A DNA stretch of 60,736 nucleotides, from contig NZ_JBHTKJ010000053.1 in assembly GCF_042675965.1 (NCBI RefSeq), forward strand, positions 1-60,736, given 5' to 3'. Below, in pieces: positions 1 through 8,255 of the stretch; within the stretch, counting starts at the first letter, position 1; each line of letters opens with the position of its first letter. Made by a program: the position numbers and the translations under genes. The DNA comes from Virgibacillus_R byunsanensis (GTDB lineage: Bacteria > Bacillota > Bacilli > Bacillales > Amphibacillaceae). The notes beneath the pieces are model-generated. The model was not told the origin of the DNA, made no database searches, and worked only from the letters and a program-made list of their open reading frames with translations.

Positions 1-74
1 AGAAAGCAAAAAGTGCTTAGCTTTAATTTCAGTTTATGCCTTAACTTGGAAGTATGAATAATTCAGGCTATTTT

Positions 75-113
75 AAATACAAAAGACACCTTAATAAGGT
101 GTCTTTTGTATTT
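75..113. terminator. Perfect 16-bp stem terminator after the permease gene
   Basis: Bases 75-90 and 98-113 form a perfect 16-bp stem around a 7-nt loop (ttaataa). The outer stem is A/T-rich, so a U-tract follows on either strand. It overlaps the stop codon of the minus-strand permease, so it most likely ends that operon. It also implies that no ATPase gene is cotranscribed further left. Confidence 0.85.
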
Positions 114-801
114 AAAGAAATCTACTATATCGTTTTTCCAAGCGATCTTGAAAAAATGAAATAATTACACATGTTGGCCAATAGATCATTGCAACTAAAA
201 TGTATAATGTCATCGCATCGAACTCTCTGCCAACAGCTATTTGAGTTTTTTGAAAAAGCTCTGGTACTGTAATTACCGCTGCTAGAGAAGTTGCCTTTAC
301 GATATCCATGAAAACATTCGTTAGTGGTGGAATAGCAATACGTGTCGCTTGCGGTAAAATGATTTTGCGCAATGTTTTCCAATAACTCATATTAAGCGCT
401 TTTCCTGATTCCCACTGACCATGATCAATACTGTTCAATGAAGATCTATTGATTTCAGCAATGTATGCTGCACTATTCAATCCAAACCCAAGTATTGCAG
501 CCGTCAATGCTGTAAATTCAATACCTATTTCCGGTAGTCCAAAATATAATAGAAACAAAAACACGAGCATTGGTGTCCCTCGCATGAATGATATGTACAT
601 CCTCGCTGGCCATCTTAGTGTTAACTTTTCTGATCTACGTGCTAATGCTAAGAACAAACCTAATAAAAGACCAATCGCCATGCCTGCTAAGGAAACTACA
701 AGGGTCATTGGAAGTCCACCTAAAATAAAAGGTAAACTTTCCAATGCTAACTCTATATCAAATACGCCACCGAAATCAAACCCATTGAATATACTCATCA
801 T
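112..801 (-). CDS. Polar amino acid ABC transporter permease
   Basis: This 229-residue membrane protein is a permease of the His/Glu/Gln/Arg (HAAT) ABC family. It has about five hydrophobic segments. The cytoplasmic EAA-type loop is visible in the stretch GQWESGKALNMSYWKTLR followed by ILPQA, which is where the ATPase docks. Its start lies 5 nt after the stop of the binding-protein gene, so the two are cotranscribed and the permease may be translationally coupled, since its own ribosome binding site is weak. No ATPase gene follows; a strong terminator sits on the stop codon. The substrate cannot be read from sequence, though cystine or a polar amino acid is likely for this family. Confidence 0.88.
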   Translation of the reverse strand: MMSIFNGFDFGGVFDIELALESLPFILGGLPMTLVVSLAGMAIGLLLGLFLALARRSEKLTLRWPARMYISFMRGTPMLVFLFLLYFGLPEIGIEFTALTAAILGFGLNSAAYIAEINRSSLNSIDHGQWESGKALNMSYWKTLRKIILPQATRIAIPPLTNVFMDIVKATSLAAVITVPELFQKTQIAVGREFDAMTLYILVAMIYWPTCVIISFFQDRLEKRYSRFL

Positions 802-806
802 ATAAC

Positions 807-1709
807 CTAAAGTTCTAAGCCTTCTATTTCTTGAATATCACCCTCTGGCTTTTGTGAAGCATCTTCTTTATAGAACTGTTCGGCTAGTTTTGTCAATGTA
901 CCATCTTCACGCATATCACTTAGTACGTTATTGACTTCATCTGTCAGTTTATCAGCATCTTTTGGCAAAACTGCAGCCTGTTCTGTAGGATGAAATTTCA
1001 AATCTGGATGTAAGTGAATATCGAAATCAGGAAATGCACCAACGCCAAATTTTGATAAATAGTAGTCATTTACAATTACATCTGATCTACCGTTATGAAC
1101 ATCACGCAAATATGATTCGTTTGGAGCATTTCCATACGTTTTTATTTCTGCACCAAAGTATTCAGCAATTTGGCTATAAATAGTTGTTGCTCCACCGCCT
1201 GCTATTTTACCTTCTAGATCTTCCAATGATTCAATACCAGAATTATCCTCTTCACGGACTACCATTGTAGAATAAGAATATTTATAAGGATTACTAAAGT
1301 TAAATTTTTCTTTACGTTTATCAGTAGCTTCAATGTCATTTGCAGCCATGTCAATTCTGCCGCTATTGACAGCTGGAAGCATACTATCTATTCCCATTAT
1401 TTCAAACGAGATATCTAAATCAAGTCGGTTTGCTATTTCTTTCATTACTTCAACATCGTAACCAGTTAATTGGTCTTCACTTTCTTCGTCTCCATCATAA
1501 TAAGAAGCAGCAATTAATGTTCCAGATGTTCCAACTACCATTTCACCTGCTTCTTGAATTTCGTTCCATGTCTCATCGGTTGTCGAACTACTTTCTCCGT
1601 TTGAGTCGTTTTCTTCACTAGTGTTATCTTCGTCACTTGAACTGCCACATGCACTTAAAATAAATAGTGATACCATTATTAAAAGAAACCCTATGTAAAA
1701 CTTTTTCAT
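807..1709 (-). CDS. Amino acid ABC transporter substrate-binding lipoprotein
   Basis: This 300-residue extracellular solute-binding protein (SBP family 3) should capture an amino acid for the downstream permease. The N-terminus is a lipoprotein signal with lipobox LSAC and Cys21 as the lipidated residue. An acidic, Ser/Asn-rich linker of about 25 residues follows, then the two-lobed binding domain, with family motifs such as LTGYDVEVMKEIA and GRIDMAANDIEATDKRKEKF. The start has a good ribosome binding site (aaaggagtg). The linker and the last 20 residues are unusually acidic, as is common on the outside of salt-tolerant Bacillaceae. Ligand not assigned. Confidence 0.9.
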   Translation of the reverse strand: MKKFYIGFLLIMVSLFILSACGSSSDEDNTSEENDSNGESSSTTDETWNEIQEAGEMVVGTSGTLIAASYYDGDEESEDQLTGYDVEVMKEIANRLDLDISFEIMGIDSMLPAVNSGRIDMAANDIEATDKRKEKFNFSNPYKYSYSTMVVREEDNSGIESLEDLEGKIAGGGATTIYSQIAEYFGAEIKTYGNAPNESYLRDVHNGRSDVIVNDYYLSKFGVGAFPDFDIHLHPDLKFHPTEQAAVLPKDADKLTDEVNNVLSDMREDGTLTKLAEQFYKEDASQKPEGDIQEIEGLEL

Positions 1710-1902
1710 AAAAACACTCCTTTATTCTTGTTATTATTAATTTCCCATTCAAATTATAACAGTCAAACGTATGCTTTTCAATTAAATGATTTACTGTACT
1801 ACTCTTAAATTAAAACTGTATTAGTCACTATGAGACTGATATTCCTGTTTAAATAGTCTTGACTTTATATGGCAAAGTGATAATATAATAATATATACTA
1901 AA

Positions 1903-1917
1903 TTATAATGATTATAA
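1903..1917 (+). promoter_or_regulatory. perR box: PerR box upstream of pfeT
   Basis: TTATAATGATTATAA matches the Bacillus PerR consensus TTATAATnATTATAA at every defined position. It lies about 95 nt upstream of the metal-ATPase start. In B. subtilis the orthologous gene (zosA/pfeT) belongs to the PerR regulon, so the box and the gene identity support each other. Confidence 0.8.
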
Positions 1918-1974
1918 ACAAAACTATCATTACCATTACAATCGTAATAATACAAATTAGTTTTTAGTCTGTAA

Positions 1975-1989
1975 TGATTATTATTATCA
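1975..1989 (+). promoter_or_regulatory. Fur/PerR-like box just before the pfeT ribosome binding site
   Basis: TGATTATTATTATCA differs from the Fur consensus TGATAATnATTATCA at one position. Read in a shifted register, the same bases also give a 12/15 match to the PerR consensus. It sits directly before the ribosome binding site and could be a second metalloregulator site. Which protein binds here is inference. Confidence 0.5.
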
Positions 1990-2010
1990 ATTAGGATGGA
2001 GGTATTGAAA

Positions 2011-3951
2011 ATGACGACAGACACAAAGACTATAAAAACAGTAAATCCTAACCGTTTTAAAAATCCGATGACAACAAATTTCATGGTTCGATTACGTGAA
2101 CATATAGAACTAATAGCAGCACTTTCTAGCGGCCTTATAATTCTTCTTACCTGGCTGTTTGCTGTTTACATTTCTAATCCGCTATGGATAATTCTCCATC
2201 TAATTGCGTTTGCGATTGGAGGATATGCAAAGGCGAAAGAAGGTATTCAAGAAACAATTGCTCATAAAGAACTTAATGTAGAGATGCTGATGGTTTTCGC
2301 TGCTATAGGTTCAGCATCGATCGGGTACTGGACAGAAGGTGCGATTCTAATCTTCATTTTCGCCTTATCAGGGGCACTGGAAACATATACGTTAAACAAG
2401 AGTAATAAAGAGATCTCCTCTTTGATGAACTTGCAACCTGAAGAAGCCTTATTAATCCAGGATGATCAGGAGCGAATAGTTCCTGTCTCCACGTTAACGA
2501 TTGACGATATTGTACTGGTAAGAGCAGGTGAAAGAATACCTGCTGACGGAATAATTACCAAAGGCGCAACCTCCATTGATGAAAGTGCAATTACCGGTGA
2601 ATCCATACCAGTAAATAAAGATAATGACCATGATGTGTTTGCTGGTACCGTTGCACTTGATGGATCTATTTCTGTAAAAGTTACCAAAAAAGCTGATGAA
2701 ACCTTATTTCAAAAAATCATTCAAATGGTACAGACAGCACAGGATGAGAAATCGCCTTCTCAGTTATTTATAGAGCGTTTTGAAGGCACATATGTAAAAG
2801 TGGTATTAGTAACGGTTGCCATTATGATGTTTTTACCGTACTTTTTATTTGGCTGGTCATTTTCAGAAAGTATCTATCGCGCCATGATTCTTTTAGTTGT
2901 TGCTTCTCCATGTGCACTTGTAGCCTCCATTATGCCTGCAACACTGTCCGCCATCTCACAAAGCGCAAAAAACGGTGTGCTTTTCAAAGGTGGTATTCAT
3001 GTTGAAAACTTGAGCCATTTAAAAGCCATAGCTTTTGATAAAACCGGCACCTTAACAAATGGGAAGCCTGTTATAACGGACTCATACTTTGACTCTAATA
3101 TTGAAATAGATAATGTCTTAGCAATTGTTGGTTCGATTGAAAAAGAATCCACACACCCACTAGCACAAGCTTTAACAGAATACAGTTTTAAAGATTTGGA
3201 AAACTTTAGAAATACAGTCGAAGTAAAGGATATGAAAACAATCGTAGGAAACGGCGTGTCAGCATATATTAACGATGAAAAATGGGAAGTTGGAAAAGCT
3301 GCATTAGTTGGTGAGAAAAATGCTTTCGAATTTCATAATGGTATTGCTAACCAACTTGCTGAAGAAGGAAAAACGATTGTTTTTGCCAAACATAAAGATA
3401 AAATAGTTGCTTTATTCGCCCTGAAAGACACGATAAGAAATGATACACAAAAAGCAATAAAAACGTTAAAAAAACAAGGTATCCATACTGTTATGTTAAC
3501 TGGTGATAATGAAAAAACTGCTCATGCTATAGCAAAGGAAGCTGGAGTTGACCATTACATCGCTGAATGTTTACCTGAAGAAAAAGTAAATTACGTAAAA
3601 GACCTTCGAAAGAAATATAAAAATGTGGCAATGGTTGGCGATGGCATCAACGACGCACCAGCTTTAGCAAGCGCAAATGTTGGAATTGCAATGGGAGAGG
3701 GAACTGACGTTGCTTTGGAAACAGCCGACGTTGTTTTAATGAAGAGCGATTTACCAAAGATCACAAATGCTATTCATCTTTCCAGCCGTATGAACAAAAT
3801 AGTGAAGCAAAATATATTCTTTTCTCTTAGTGTTATTTTAGTATTAATTGCAACGAACTTTTTCCAAATTATTGACCTTCCACTTGGAGTCATAGGTCAC
3901 GAAGGCAGTACCATATTAGTAATATTAAACGGTTTAAGATTATTAAAATAG
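2011..3951 (+). CDS. pfeT: P1B-4 type metal efflux ATPase (PfeT/ZosA)
   Basis: This 646-residue P-type ATPase probably pumps Fe(II), and perhaps Zn or Co, out of the cell. Visible motifs are TGES in the actuator domain (about 195-198), the membrane metal motif SPC (299-301) in place of CPC, the phosphorylation motif DKTGT (from 343), and HEGST (from 630) in the last membrane helix. SPC plus HEG[GS]T is the signature of the P1B-4 class. There is no N-terminal heavy-metal-associated domain with CxxC. I chose ATG 2011, because the in-frame ATG at 1996 overlaps the GGAGG ribosome binding site at 1998-2002. The PerR box upstream matches regulation of B. subtilis pfeT (formerly zosA), which protects against iron overload and peroxide. 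Confidence 0.88.
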   Translation: MTTDTKTIKTVNPNRFKNPMTTNFMVRLREHIELIAALSSGLIILLTWLFAVYISNPLWIILHLIAFAIGGYAKAKEGIQETIAHKELNVEMLMVFAAIGSASIGYWTEGAILIFIFALSGALETYTLNKSNKEISSLMNLQPEEALLIQDDQERIVPVSTLTIDDIVLVRAGERIPADGIITKGATSIDESAITGESIPVNKDNDHDVFAGTVALDGSISVKVTKKADETLFQKIIQMVQTAQDEKSPSQLFIERFEGTYVKVVLVTVAIMMFLPYFLFGWSFSESIYRAMILLVVASPCALVASIMPATLSAISQSAKNGVLFKGGIHVENLSHLKAIAFDKTGTLTNGKPVITDSYFDSNIEIDNVLAIVGSIEKESTHPLAQALTEYSFKDLENFRNTVEVKDMKTIVGNGVSAYINDEKWEVGKAALVGEKNAFEFHNGIANQLAEEGKTIVFAKHKDKIVALFALKDTIRNDTQKAIKTLKKQGIHTVMLTGDNEKTAHAIAKEAGVDHYIAECLPEEKVNYVKDLRKKYKNVAMVGDGINDAPALASANVGIAMGEGTDVALETADVVLMKSDLPKITNAIHLSSRMNKIVKQNIFFSLSVILVLIATNFFQIIDLPLGVIGHEGSTILVILNGLRLLK

Positions 3952-3973
3952 CTGTCACATCATGTGACAGCTA
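3952..3973. terminator. Bidirectional terminator between pfeT and yfkH
   Basis: The inverted repeat agctgtcaca / tgtgacagct with a very short loop lies between two convergent genes. A/T-rich flanks on both sides fit termination in either direction. Confidence 0.75.
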
Positions 3974-4771
3974 TCCATCTTTTCGAATGATTGAATTGAT
4001 TACGCCACCTGCAATAATAATAACCCCAGATATATAAAACCAAATCATAAGTATAATAACTGCACCTAAACTACCATAAATTGCTGAGTAATTACCAATA
4101 GAGGTTACATAGTAAGAAAAAGCCAGGGAAATTAATTGCCAGCTAACTGTAGCGAAAACTGCTCCCCATATTGCATTTTTTAATTTAATATTTTTATTTG
4201 GAGCTAATTTATATAGAGCCAAGAAAACAATAAAAAATACTACAGAAGATATTACCCAACGAAGTGTATCCCAAATTGCGATAAAGTCATCCGACAATCC
4301 AATAAAGGAGAAAACATAAATCCCAATCATCTTACCAAAAATAGGTAACAAAAACGCTATGATTATAACAATTCCCATTGCTACTGTTAATACAATGGCT
4401 ATTAATCGCGCGACAATAAAAGAACGATTTTCTTTCACATCATATGCTTTATTAAAAGCACGCATAATCGCATTAATTCCATTAGATGCTGCCCATAAGC
4501 TTCCGATAAGGCCAATTGATAGTAATCCACCATTGTGTTCATTTACCAATTGTGTCACGTTTTGATCAATTAGCACCATGATTTCATTAGGAGCATAAGC
4601 CCCTATTCGTTCCATCACATTTTGCTGATCAATTGGTAAATAACCGATTAGTGTAAGTAAAAAAAGTAAGAATGGAAATAGAGAAAGCAAGAAAAAATAA
4701 GCTAGCTGTGCTGCTAAACCAAAGATTTCATCTTCCATCATTCTTTGGTACAATTCTTTTAAAAATTGCAT
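3971..4771 (-). CDS. yfkH: YihY/RNase BN-type integral membrane protein (YfkH)
   Basis: This 266-residue protein of the YihY/virulence factor BrkB family has about six membrane helices. The family was once misnamed ribonuclease BN; its true function is not settled. Family features seen include the N-terminal AAQLAYFFLLSLFPFLLFLL helix and the C-terminal YGSLGAVIILMIWFYISG helix. The ATG at 4771 is preferred to the GTG four codons upstream, because the gagg ribosome binding site overlaps that GTG. It is the last gene of a yfkJ-yfkI-yfkH operon with the same order as in B. subtilis. Confidence 0.85.
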   Translation of the reverse strand: MQFLKELYQRMMEDEIFGLAAQLAYFFLLSLFPFLLFLLTLIGYLPIDQQNVMERIGAYAPNEIMVLIDQNVTQLVNEHNGGLLSIGLIGSLWAASNGINAIMRAFNKAYDVKENRSFIVARLIAIVLTVAMGIVIIIAFLLPIFGKMIGIYVFSFIGLSDDFIAIWDTLRWVISSVVFFIVFLALYKLAPNKNIKLKNAIWGAVFATVSWQLISLAFSYYVTSIGNYSAIYGSLGAVIILMIWFYISGVIIIAGGVINSIIRKDG

Positions 4772-4809
4772 GATCTTCCTCACTTCTAATTCCCCCTACT
4801 TTTACATTG

Positions 4810-5112
4810 CTACTCTGTTTTATCTATCTTTATGGTTTCTTTTTTTGAAATTTTATCTAGTGTGTTTTCGACTTGCTCCAGTGCATTTATCGCATTTTCA
4901 GCACCACTCGTAAAGCTTTCATTAAATCGGTCGAATGCTACTCTAACACTGTGAATGGTTTCTGATGGATGTTTGACATAATAATTTGTTCTGTTTCTAG
5001 CTAAACTCATTTTATTCTTCGTGTAGTATCTTGTTTCACGATTAAATAATGCTGTTAATCCCCCAATAATGGCACCTAAAAAAACACCTAACAATAAATT
5101 TCGTTTACCCAT
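4810..5112 (-). CDS. yfkI: YtxH-like small membrane-anchored protein (YfkI position)
   Basis: This 100-residue protein begins with one glycine-rich hydrophobic helix (LLLGVFLGAIIGGLTALF). A basic, then amphipathic cytoplasmic tail follows, as in YtxH-domain proteins of Bacillaceae. The ribosome binding site aaaggagagg is strong. It sits between the phosphatase and the YihY-type gene in the order of the B. subtilis yfk operon, which is the main reason for the symbol. Function unknown. Confidence 0.65.
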   Translation of the reverse strand: MGKRNLLLGVFLGAIIGGLTALFNRETRYYTKNKMSLARNRTNYYVKHPSETIHSVRVAFDRFNESFTSGAENAINALEQVENTLDKISKKETIKIDKTE

Positions 5113-5131
5113 TTTAAACCTCTCCTTTATC

Positions 5132-5602
5132 TTATATGTTATGAGTTTCCCTAATAGAATTCAGTAAGTTAAGACAACCTTTAGAAACAAGTTTATACGT
5201 ATAATCAAAATCACCAGTAAAATATGGATCAGGCACATTCACTTCTTCTGGGTTATCAACAAAATCCATCAACCGGGCAACTATAATACCATTTTCCTTA
5301 TCCTTCAAATCTTGCAGGTCCTTTATATTCTGCTCATCCATCGCAATTATATAATCGAAATTGTCCCAGTCTTTACGATGAACCTGGCGTGCCTTCATAT
5401 CTCTGTAGGTGATTTTTTGCTGGTCTAATATATCTCTTGTACCCTTATGTGGCAACTCTCCTGCATGCCAGTTTCCAATTCCAGCTGAATCAATGTTAAT
5501 TTGTTGGGCTAATCCTTCTTTTTCAACAAGACTGCGAAAAACCGCTTCAGCCATGGGTGATCTACAGATATTTCCTAAACAAATAAATAAGACATGAATC
5601 AT
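5132..5602 (-). CDS. yfkJ: Low-molecular-weight protein-tyrosine phosphatase (YfkJ)
   Basis: This 156-residue phosphatase should remove phosphate from protein tyrosine (or arginine) residues. The P-loop CLGNICRS gives the CX5R motif, with Cys8 as nucleophile and Arg14. The general-acid DPY motif is near the C-terminus (VPDPYFTGD). I start at ATG 5602, which has an aggtg ribosome binding site at the right distance. The reading frame stays open for 22 more codons upstream, but those would put extra residues before the conserved N-terminal beta strand. First gene of the yfkJ-yfkI-yfkH operon. Confidence 0.9.
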   Translation of the reverse strand: MIHVLFICLGNICRSPMAEAVFRSLVEKEGLAQQINIDSAGIGNWHAGELPHKGTRDILDQQKITYRDMKARQVHRKDWDNFDYIIAMDEQNIKDLQDLKDKENGIIVARLMDFVDNPEEVNVPDPYFTGDFDYTYKLVSKGCLNLLNSIRETHNI

Positions 5603-5748
5603 TTCTACACCTACCATCCTATTATGTATCCTAAAAAAAGTATAATATGGCGGTTTAATAATTTCCACTATCCCCTATTATATCCAATTATATCTATTTA
5701 CATTTCCCTAAAACAGGACTTATAAACGCTTTCGAATTTTATCGGAAT

Positions 5749-5874
5749 ATGTTAGATGTATTTGAAAAAAAAACTATAGAAGGTCTACTAGGTCTCTCAG
5801 GTGTTGTTGTGTACGAAACGAAGAAGTTCCTGCGTGTTGTTAAGGAAGAACGGGAACAGGAAAAAGCTTCATAA
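5749..5874 (+). CDS. Possible 41-residue small protein
   Basis: The frame encodes MLDVFEKKTIEGLLGLSGVV followed by a charged, helical tail ending EREQEKAS. It has an amphipathic/hydrophobic N-terminal half and a strongly charged C-terminal half. A good hairpin terminator begins 14 nt after the stop, in the same direction, which argues that something is transcribed here. Against it, there is no convincing ribosome binding site before the ATG. I recognise no family. It may be a real small gene, or the tail of a degraded longer one, since the frame is open upstream. Confidence 0.35.
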   Translation: MLDVFEKKTIEGLLGLSGVVVYETKKFLRVVKEEREQEKAS

Positions 5875-5888
5875 AATAAGAAATCAAA

Positions 5889-5936
5889 AGGCTGTCATAC
5901 AAAGTGTGTAACTTGTATGACAGCCTCTTTATTTTA
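5889..5936. terminator. Terminator between the small ORF and the YedK-type gene
   Basis: A 14-bp stem (5889-5902 with 5913-5926) is followed by ctttatttta on the plus strand. The minus strand also has T-rich sequence after the stem, so it can serve the convergent YedK-type gene as well. Confidence 0.8.
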
Positions 5937-5947
5937 TATGGGACCTA

Positions 5948-6613
5948 TTAAGCAATCGGCGCAATACAAAATTCATCATTATTTTTTGCTGCATTCACAT
6001 AACGATCAACATTGTACGCTTTAAGTCTTTCCGCTTCGATCGATTGCAAAAACTGGTATACCTCATGTGGTTCTTGTTTATGTGGTGTAACCCATTCATC
6101 CTGTCTATCCTTTGGTAGGATGATCGGCATTCGGTGGTGAATTTCTTGCATAAAATCATTCGCCTCTTTTGTTAAAATAGTACATGTAAAGAGTTCCTTG
6201 TCTTCTTGTTGCCACTTGTCCCACAATCCTGCAAAAGCAAATACGTTGCGCTCAGGTATTTGTATACGTTTCGGTTGCTTTTTCTCTTCTGTCTGTTGCC
6301 ACTCATAAAAACTGTCAGCTACGATTAAGCACCGTTTACGGCTCATCAATTTTTTAAAACTAGGTTTTTCATGTGCTGTTTCACTACGTGCATTTATCAT
6401 TTTGTAGCCTATCTTTTCATCTTTAGCCCAAGATGGTACAAGGCCCCAACGTAAGTATCCTGCTCGTTTTTCATTTCCATCATGAATAATTGCCAACACA
6501 TTTTGCCCAGGAGCAATATTATAACTAGGCTGATAGGAATCAATTGAATGTGATAAATCGAATTCGTTTAATATTTCCAATTCATCTGCGAGCAACGTAT
6601 ATCGGCCACACAT
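5948..6613 (-). CDS. SOS response-associated protein, YedK/HMCES family
   Basis: This 221-residue SRAP-domain protein shields abasic sites in single-stranded DNA by forming a covalent crosslink through Cys2. The catalytic Cys2 is exposed after removal of Met1 (MCGRY). Other family motifs are present: NARSET (Asn and Glu of the active site), CLIVADSFYEW and HHRMPIIL. The length is normal for the family. It is a single gene between two terminators or repeats; I saw no LexA box that I would defend. Confidence 0.92.
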   Translation of the reverse strand: MCGRYTLLADELEILNEFDLSHSIDSYQPSYNIAPGQNVLAIIHDGNEKRAGYLRWGLVPSWAKDEKIGYKMINARSETAHEKPSFKKLMSRKRCLIVADSFYEWQQTEEKKQPKRIQIPERNVFAFAGLWDKWQQEDKELFTCTILTKEANDFMQEIHHRMPIILPKDRQDEWVTPHKQEPHEVYQFLQSIEAERLKAYNVDRYVNAAKNNDEFCIAPIA

Positions 6614-6631
6614 AAATTTCCCCCCCTAAAT

Positions 6632-6720
6632 TTAGAAAACTTAGCTTATCACCTGGTGAAAGCCTTAGTTGCACTTATTTAGATTAAGAAAGCTTTATAC
6701 TTTCCTATCTACTAAAAAAT
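6632..6720 (+). repeat. Short (internally deleted) copy of the tagaaaactt...ttgcactta repeat
   Basis: It begins ttagaaaacttagcttatc and ends with the ttgcacttat...cttt.ctatct block shared with copies at 13477, 32587, 35718 and 55568. The central agtaagcgtactttgctttc block of the full-length copies is missing here. Its right edge overlaps the glutaminase stop codon. Confidence 0.75.
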
Positions 6721-7707
6721 ACTTAGATCCCATTGATTCGCGATATGTCGTAATAAACGAATTCCTGCTATGCTATTACCTTTATCGTCTAACGAGGGGC
6801 CATAAACACCAATTCCACAACCACTTAGAAAAGGCAACTCTTCATCACGAACTCTTGGTGGAACTGCTGCGATTATTCCTCCAGAAACACCACTTTTAGC
6901 AGGAATACCAACATATGTTGCAAACTTACCTGATGCGTCATACATACCACATGTTAGCATTAGAGCCTTGGTAATTCGCGCTATTTGTCTGGGTATAATT
7001 TCTTCACCTGTTTCTGGGTCTCTTCCATCATTTGCTAAAATCATTCCGATTCTGGCCAAATCATCTATAGAAACATCGATGGAGCATTGTTTGAAATAGG
7101 TTTCTAACGTAACACTCATGTCTGATTCCAGGAATCCAGTTTCTAATAAATAATAGCCAATTGCTCTATTTCGCATCGATGAATCTCTTTCCGACTCATA
7201 CACATCAACGTCTAATTCCGGTCTGTGACCCAACATGTCCTCAAGCAATTCAAACATTGGCTCTAATTTTTCATCGGATGTTCTACCTTCGAGTATGGAC
7301 GTAACTGTAATGGCTCCAGCATTTATTAACGGATTAAACGGTTTTTTAAGCTGTTTCATTTCTAAATGCATAATCGAATTAAATGCTTCTCCAGCAGGCT
7401 CTACATCTACTCGATCTAACATATAGGCAACACCACGTTCCATACATGCAACAACAAAACTGATCACCTTCGAAATACTCTGTAACGTAAAGGTTGTATT
7501 TACATCGCCAGATCTTAATGTCATCCCATTTTTTCCTATTACCGTAATCCCGAGTGCGTCTGGGTCTGCTTTTAGAAGTTCTGGGATATACGAAGCAACT
7601 TCCCCGTCGCTAGTATGTTTTCGGTAAAAAGATACCCAGTCATCCGTATAGCTTTGTAGCCAATCACGGGTTTGTTCCGTATTCCAGTTTGCAACACCTT
7701 GGACCAT
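6712..7707 (-). CDS. glsA: Glutaminase A
   Basis: This 331-residue enzyme hydrolyses glutamine to glutamate and ammonia. It belongs to the serine-dependent beta-lactamase-like glutaminase family. The catalytic SxxK motif is LQSISKVIS, and the family motifs NPLINAGAI, SGVSGGI and GKFATYVG are clear. It is about 20 residues longer than the usual 305-310. The start (ATG 7707) has a gaggtga ribosome binding site. The stop codon lies inside the edge of a dispersed repeat, so the last few codons may have been altered by that insertion. Confidence 0.93.
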   Translation of the reverse strand: MVQGVANWNTEQTRDWLQSYTDDWVSFYRKHTSDGEVASYIPELLKADPDALGITVIGKNGMTLRSGDVNTTFTLQSISKVISFVVACMERGVAYMLDRVDVEPAGEAFNSIMHLEMKQLKKPFNPLINAGAITVTSILEGRTSDEKLEPMFELLEDMLGHRPELDVDVYESERDSSMRNRAIGYYLLETGFLESDMSVTLETYFKQCSIDVSIDDLARIGMILANDGRDPETGEEIIPRQIARITKALMLTCGMYDASGKFATYVGIPAKSGVSGGIIAAVPPRVRDEELPFLSGCGIGVYGPSLDDKGNSIAGIRLLRHIANQWDLSIF

Positions 7708-8255
7708 TCCATCACCTCACTATTGATGTCTGTTAGTTATCATTAAAGTTATTCGAATTTTTGTATTATTCATTTTTCATGCTACAATAATATAAAGTAA
7801 AGTGACTAAAGACCTATGTAACATCTCACTTTCTTCCTATTGTAGACGTATTATTTTCAAATATAAAGTAAAGGGCGATACGAACCTAATTCCACTCATC
7901 TGAAACTGTTAAACAATTCTACTGAAAACGGAATAGTTTTATGAAGTGCAACGATCATGTATGTCATCGTTAGTATGTATCTATCTTGGCCTTTTTAGTA
8001 ATTATTAAAATTGTAAATTTCATGAGGTATAAGGTGTAATAGTTCATTGATCGTAGCCACCTAATTAGGGAGGGTGCCGTCTGGATGTACGCCAGCACCT
8101 TTTAACAGTGCAGTGAAGTCCACTGGCTTCATTAACATTTCCCAGATATCCCATTGCACCAAACATCTCAGAGATTTCCCCGGTATAGAAACCTTTTTGC
8201 ATATCACAAATGAACTATTCACATCCAAAAAAACTAATCTATAGGAGGTGATTAC
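7708..8255. other. 548-bp intergenic region with a hairpin and no clear gene
   Basis: It separates divergent glutaminase and MFS genes, so two promoters should lie here. On the plus strand, about 8071-8103 can fold (ggtgc...ctgg / ccag...cacc) and is followed by tttt, like an attenuator. On the minus strand a 70-codon frame ends at 8061 with an oddly protein-like tail (ALLKGAGVHPDGTLPN) that I cannot assign. It may be a gene remnant. No known riboswitch pattern was recognised. Confidence 0.4.

Noticed and set aside
1821..2084. 87-codon minus-strand frame before pfeT
   Set aside because: It covers the PerR and Fur-like boxes, is very A/T-rich and overlaps the true start of pfeT; no start signal.
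8041..8110. T-box leader before the MFS gene
   Set aside because: The gggagggtgcc stretch recalls the T-box bulge only loosely, and the required antiterminator sequence is not present.
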